Shown here in pieces: positions 60,075 to 64,000 of a stretch of DNA of 64,000 bases. Below the pieces are notes generated by a model, which saw only the letters and a program-made list of their open reading frames with translations, ran no database searches and was not told the DNA's origin. A program made the position numbers and the translations under genes. Position 1 is the first letter of the stretch. Each line of letters opens with the position of its first letter. This DNA comes from Sindora glabra (lineage: Eukaryota > Streptophyta > Magnoliopsida > Fabales > Fabaceae): the NCBI GenBank assembly GCA_020226215.1, contig CM035236.1, forward strand, positions 52,575,057-52,639,056, read 5' to 3'.

Positions 60075-60286
60075 GTAACTCCAAAGTATCTTCCATTTGT
60101 AACAAATATTAGAAAGGCTATGGTACCGCAGAATAATATACGTTACCTTAAACCAAATTAAGAGAGTTATATATTTAGGTTGATAATCAGTTATCAAGGA
60201 AGATGGTGATGAAATGTCACATAATAATTTCTTTCAAACATTTGGCGATTCAATACTACTGTATTCTTGGAACTTAAAAATTTTAG

Positions 60287-60459
60287 GCGCTACTCTGACG
60301 GCAAAAAACTGAAGGAACCTCTATGGGGAGATACTGAACCAGCGGCACTTGAAAAGTCATCTTCATCTTACGAGTTTTCGTCATCTTCCCATTTAAAACC
60401 AAGCAATGTACGGCCTCAGGGAACACACAGATTTGCTGAAACAATTACTATGGGGTGAT
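60287..60459 (+). pseudogene. Captured exon, unidentified
   Basis: After ATTTTAG the reading is RYSDGKKLKEPLWGDTEPAA, then a Ser-rich stretch and GTHRFAETITMG, to a TGA. The balanced codons and acceptor suggest a host exon. Product unknown. Confidence 0.35.
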
Positions 60460-60676
60460 CTAATGCTTTGAGCAGTGTGCTTGATTTAAAACTTACATGT
60501 ATTAATTATTCATTAAGAGCTTAATTGATCATACTCTGGTTAGTTTATTTTGTTGACTGACGAAAGTTTATATCCTTCGGCGTACCGCATAATATGTGAT
60601 TTTTACAAAATCGTTTTCTATAGAAACCTTTGATGCAGATATATGGTCATGAATGAGGTTTAAAATTTTTTCCAGG

Positions 60677-60795
60677 GAGCCGAAATCCAATCTAAGACTG
60701 CTGATGGTGATGATGAAGATATTGTTGGTGTCACAACTGCTGTTAACCTCAAATCTGGCATTCAACTTAAATTGGGATGCTATAAATGTTTGTAA
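60677..60795 (+). pseudogene. Captured acidic exon, unidentified
   Basis: After TTTTTTCCAG the reading is GAEIQSKTADGDDEDIVGVT, then TAVNLKSGIQLKLGCYK and a stop. An acidic patch precedes a hydrophobic segment. It lies inside the candidate CACTA element next to its right subterminal repeats. Confidence 0.35.
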
Positions 60796-61019
60796 AATTG
60801 TATCTTTTATTTTAGTAAACTACTAAAAGTTATTAACAATTTGGATTTAGATAAGAAATGTAATCTTAACTACTGATATTTATATATAAAAAATATAATT
60901 TTGATTATTGATATTTGTAATTTTTAGTTGTAAAATATTAATTTGAATATGTATAAAATTTGTATTATAAAATAAAGACATGATTCAATCATATAAGTAA
61001 TAGAAGAGGCTAGAAAAAC

Positions 61020-61440
61020 GTGTTAAAAAGGCATAAAATTACATCGAAAATTCACAAAATTACGATGGAGTTTTCCATTTTGGGACGGAATTTCTGTCCC
61101 AAAATTTCTGAAAGAAAAATAAGTTTGTCAATGTGGGATGGAATTTTCAAATTTTGTGATGGAAAATTTTATCCCAATTATTACATCTTTTAAAAAAATT
61201 GCCATAAAATTTTTTATTGAAAAATTTTAAAAAAAATGATATATTTCAGTATTTGTTTTGGATAAAATTTTTATTTTTTTGGGATGGAAAATTCCGTTGC
61301 AAAATTTGTGATTGATAAAAAATTCCGTCACTAAATAGTTACAATGGGCAACTTCGGGATGAGGCAAAATTTGTTGCAAACATATTTGAGATGGAATTTT
61401 GCCAATTCTGTGAAAATCACAAATCATTTTTTTTTTAGTT
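61020..61440. repeat. Right subterminal GATGGAATTT repeats
   Basis: GATGGAGTTTTCC, GGGACGGAATTTC, GGGATGGAATTTTC, GTGATGGAAAATTTT and AATTCCGTCAC units in both orientations. They match the left set at 49145-49960. Confidence 0.5.
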
Positions 61441-61449
61441 TGTGTTCTG

Positions 61450-62580
61450 ACTCTGCCGTTGATACTTACATTCTTTCTATTTTTTATAATATATGTGCAC
61501 TTTCCTTAATCGGGAGATAAATATATGTTTAAAATAGAGGTGAATGTATTTAAAAACAAAATACTAGTGTATATTTTTTTAAAAAAATTGTTAAAATTCT
61601 TTTATTATGATAAAAAAATTTAATTAGTATCAATTTTTTAGTGAAGTGTCATCTTTTTATTTACTAACAGTTTAAAAAAATTTACATTGACAATGGATAA
61701 AATTTAAATTTAATAAAAATTGTTAAAATATGTATTAATAGATTTTTTTTTTCAAAATGTAACGTAGCCTACCCCTTCAATTAAATAACTAAATTATTAA
61801 AGTCCATGAAGTTAAAATATTATATTATACTTGTTTTATATGATTTTTGAAAGGCATGCTTCTTTTTTTATTTACATGAAGCTAGGACTTGTTTAATAAA
61901 TTTAATTGATAAAAAATATATTTTAAAATTATTTATGAAATTTAATTATTTATTATTTATTATAAAAATATTTTTATTATTAATAAACTATTGTTTTAAA
62001 TTTTTATTGTTATTTATTGGAATAAGAATTTTATATTTATATATATTTATTTATAATTTAATTATTAATTATTTTTTAAATAATAATTTTAAAATTTAAA
62101 TTTAAATTATTAAATAAATTAATTTGTCAACTTAAACCTATATAAGTATATTATGTTAATATTAAATTATTATATTGTGTTAGAAATTGTCATGTTGCAA
62201 GACAACAATGAAATGATAAATTTCCTGTGGTGTCGAGGATTGAGATGAAAAAAAAATCAAAACACAAACTGCAAGTTGATTCGAAAATACCTAGAGCCGC
62301 CGATGGATCAAATAACAATTCCCAGTACTTATATATTTAATACGATTCCGGTCAAACTGATCTAATTTAAAATAGATTATAGTAATTTCAATATTTAAAT
62401 ATTTTTATAATTATATAATTGTGTATAGATTTTACGAAAAGAATTATAAAACACTTTGGACAAGAATTTAACTTGGTTAGAATGGGTACTAGGAGGCAAA
62501 AGTATCAATTTACGGTTTTTTCACAAACTTATTTCAGTTTTACTGTTCTTTCAAAACATATTACCAAAATATGCACGGAG
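61450..62580. other. AT-rich non-coding stretch
   Basis: Nothing is recognised. A 70-codon open frame at 62419-62631 runs into the GGCGCC cluster and is not supported as a gene. Confidence 0.35.
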
Positions 62581-62584
62581 GGTA

Positions 62585-63062
62585 GAGGCGCCAGACTGAA
62601 AGGCAACCTCGGGGAGGAGGCGCTAGTCTAAATGGTGCCTCCGAACTCCTTTGAGGGCGCCAAATTGAATGGCACCCTTAGTCTGTCATTTCAAAATTAA
62701 AATTTTAAAAATAAATAAAATATGATTGTGACTCAAAATAAATTTTTAACAATAAATTAAATTTGATTATGACTATTGAATAAAATTAAATATAATTTAG
62801 GGCATATGTTATATGTAAAGTAATAAAATAATATTTAGATTTGTTAATAAAAATTAAATAATTGTAGAAAATGTAAATTTGTTGAAAATGCCTAAAGTTC
62901 TAATTTACCGTTGTTTGCTAAACAAATTTTATTTTGACCATTTTTGTGAAATATTTTACCACTACGCACGGAAGGGGAGAGGCGCCAGATCGGATGGCGC
63001 CTTTGGTACTACATAGTGACGCCATTTTGAACGGCGCCTTTGAAGTGAAGGCGCCAAATGCT
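62585..63062. repeat. GGCGCC hairpin clusters
   Basis: Two clusters (62585-62685 and 62965-63062) of AGGCGCCA - short spacer - TGGCGCCTT-like inverted units in otherwise AT-rich DNA. A third begins at the window edge (63963-64000). Confidence 0.65.
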
Positions 63063-64000
63063 TCGGCCATGAGGAAAAATAGATTCCATAAACCTTAAAT
63101 GCTTTATGGTGTTTGGAATTAAATGAAGGAAGACCCGCTGTAATTCTTTGAAGCACAATTTTGCCAAAAAAAACTCTCTCTGCATATATATAATTTATTA
63201 CGAGTTCAGATGAAAATTATGTACATGTCTTCTAAAAATAAAATGAAGATCAAAGTTTTTTTATCAAAATTGGTGGGACTTCACTTCCAAATGTGTTTGC
63301 TCAATTTCTATTTATTAATTTCAGGTATTTTAGATGGTCTGAAGTTATTGGTAAAGCAATATGTACTTTCTTGATTGGTATGTAATTTAAAATATGAATT
63401 TTAGTGTAACCAGAATGACCTAAAAAGAATTTGATGAAAATTCAATGGTTTGTGTTGAACTCCCAAAAAATTGCATGAAAACTAACCGATCTCAAATTTT
63501 CATAACTATTTCTAGAAAGCATACAAACTGTCATACATAAATTATAATGTGATTTCTATTTTTCAAATAATAGAAATGTTTCAATATAAATTAGTAATTA
63601 CTTTTATATGCTCAAATCACCACCAAGATAATTTGAGCTGGTCACAATTCAAGAAACAAAAGTATATTGTAAAAATGTTAAGTGTAATTTACTTGATTTT
63701 CATGTTAAACTTATGCAAAAGCTCAAATTTTTCCTAGAGCATACCATAGAAGAGCCTTTTCATTTTTGGCACCACTAATATGTGATTTTTCAAATAAACT
63801 GAAATTTTGTTGTAAGTGTTTTGTTACAGACACAAGCATTGACATGTATTCCGCTAAAGTAAAAGCCATAAAATGTTGCATCTGACTCACTGCTGCTTAG
63901 CAAACATTTTTGTAGCCTTTATTTCATGCTATCAATATCTTAGATGACAATACATTTCCTACTGGCCGCCAAAGAAGCCATTTTGAATAGCGCCATAAGG
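63063..64000. other. AT-rich stretch ending in a GGCGCC-like unit
   Basis: No coding sequence is recognised. The last 38 bases carry CCGCCAAAGAAGCC and AGCGCCATAAGG, a degenerate member of the GGCGCC family, so the repeat continues beyond the window. Confidence 0.4.

Larger units (their letters stand above)
49132..61446. mobile_element. Candidate CACTA-like element with captured gene pieces
   Basis: The left end reads AATTACAAGAAAAAAGGC, then ATTTGTGACGG, close to the CACTACAAGAAAAA...GACGG ends of plant CACTA elements. The reverse complement of the right end reads AACACAAACTAAAAAA, then ATGATTTGTGA. CTG flanks both sides (49129-49131 and 61447-61449), which fits the 3-bp duplication of the superfamily. 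Both subterminal regions (49140-49960 and 61060-61400) are packed with GATGGAATTT-like repeats. No TNP2-type transposase is visible. The interior holds exon-like host sequences and later insertions. The terminal match is imperfect, so this is a hypothesis. Confidence 0.45.

Overview
This window looks like repeat-dense, intergenic heterochromatin from a flowering plant, probably a eudicot. The organism is inferred from element families only. It has no RNA genes, no bacterial-style operons and no intact host gene. Almost everything I can identify is a transposable element or a solo LTR, and most coding segments carry nonsense or frameshift damage.

Layout. 0.77-2.24 kb: a solo LTR (family 1, + orientation). 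3.2-9.4 kb: element copy A, a decayed gene for a ULP1-type (C48) cysteine protease on the minus strand. 9.43 kb: a Helitron-like 3' terminus. 10.16-12.68 kb: a 2.5 kb solo LTR of Ty3/gypsy type with a perfect CTAAT duplication. 12.7-15.6 kb: AT-rich DNA with nothing recognised. 15.64 to about 26.17 kb: a PIF/Harbinger element with a broken DDE transposase and a Myb/SANT-like partner, apparently split by ULP1 element copy B (19.2-25.6 kb, minus strand). 26.6-41.2 kb: ULP1 element copy C, with the ULP1 gene on the plus strand facing a FAR1/MULE-type transposase pseudogene on the minus strand; two solo LTRs (29.88-31.42 and 39.23-40.70) are nested in it. 42.1-49.1 kb: very AT-rich DNA with a degenerate minisatellite, a more diverged solo LTR (45.3-46.9) and short tandem duplications. 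49.13-61.45 kb: a candidate CACTA-like element with GATGGAATTT-rich subterminal regions and exon-like captured gene pieces. Nested in it are a 5'-truncated L1-type LINE, a solo LTR of a third family (54.7-56.1) and another family-1 solo LTR (57.65-59.10). 61.4-64.0 kb: AT-rich DNA with GGCGCC hairpin clusters.

Most unusual signal. An imperfect palindrome of the form ATGTTACTRTTT - short spacer - AAAYAGTAACAT recurs dozens of times. It is concentrated in the non-coding parts of the three ULP1 elements A, B and C and is rare in the other element families. The three copies share exon order and splice positions: an N-terminal conserved domain, a coiled coil, then a two-exon ULP1 catalytic domain. 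They differ in decay at the catalytic Cys motif. Copy C pairs ULP1 with a convergent FAR1-like transposase and is the best candidate for a formerly autonomous form.

A second theme is loss of retrotransposon interiors. Seven LTR copies are present without an identifiable internal region; five have clear or near-perfect 5-bp target duplications plus matching family ends, and one more has a perfect duplication but is the only member of its family here.
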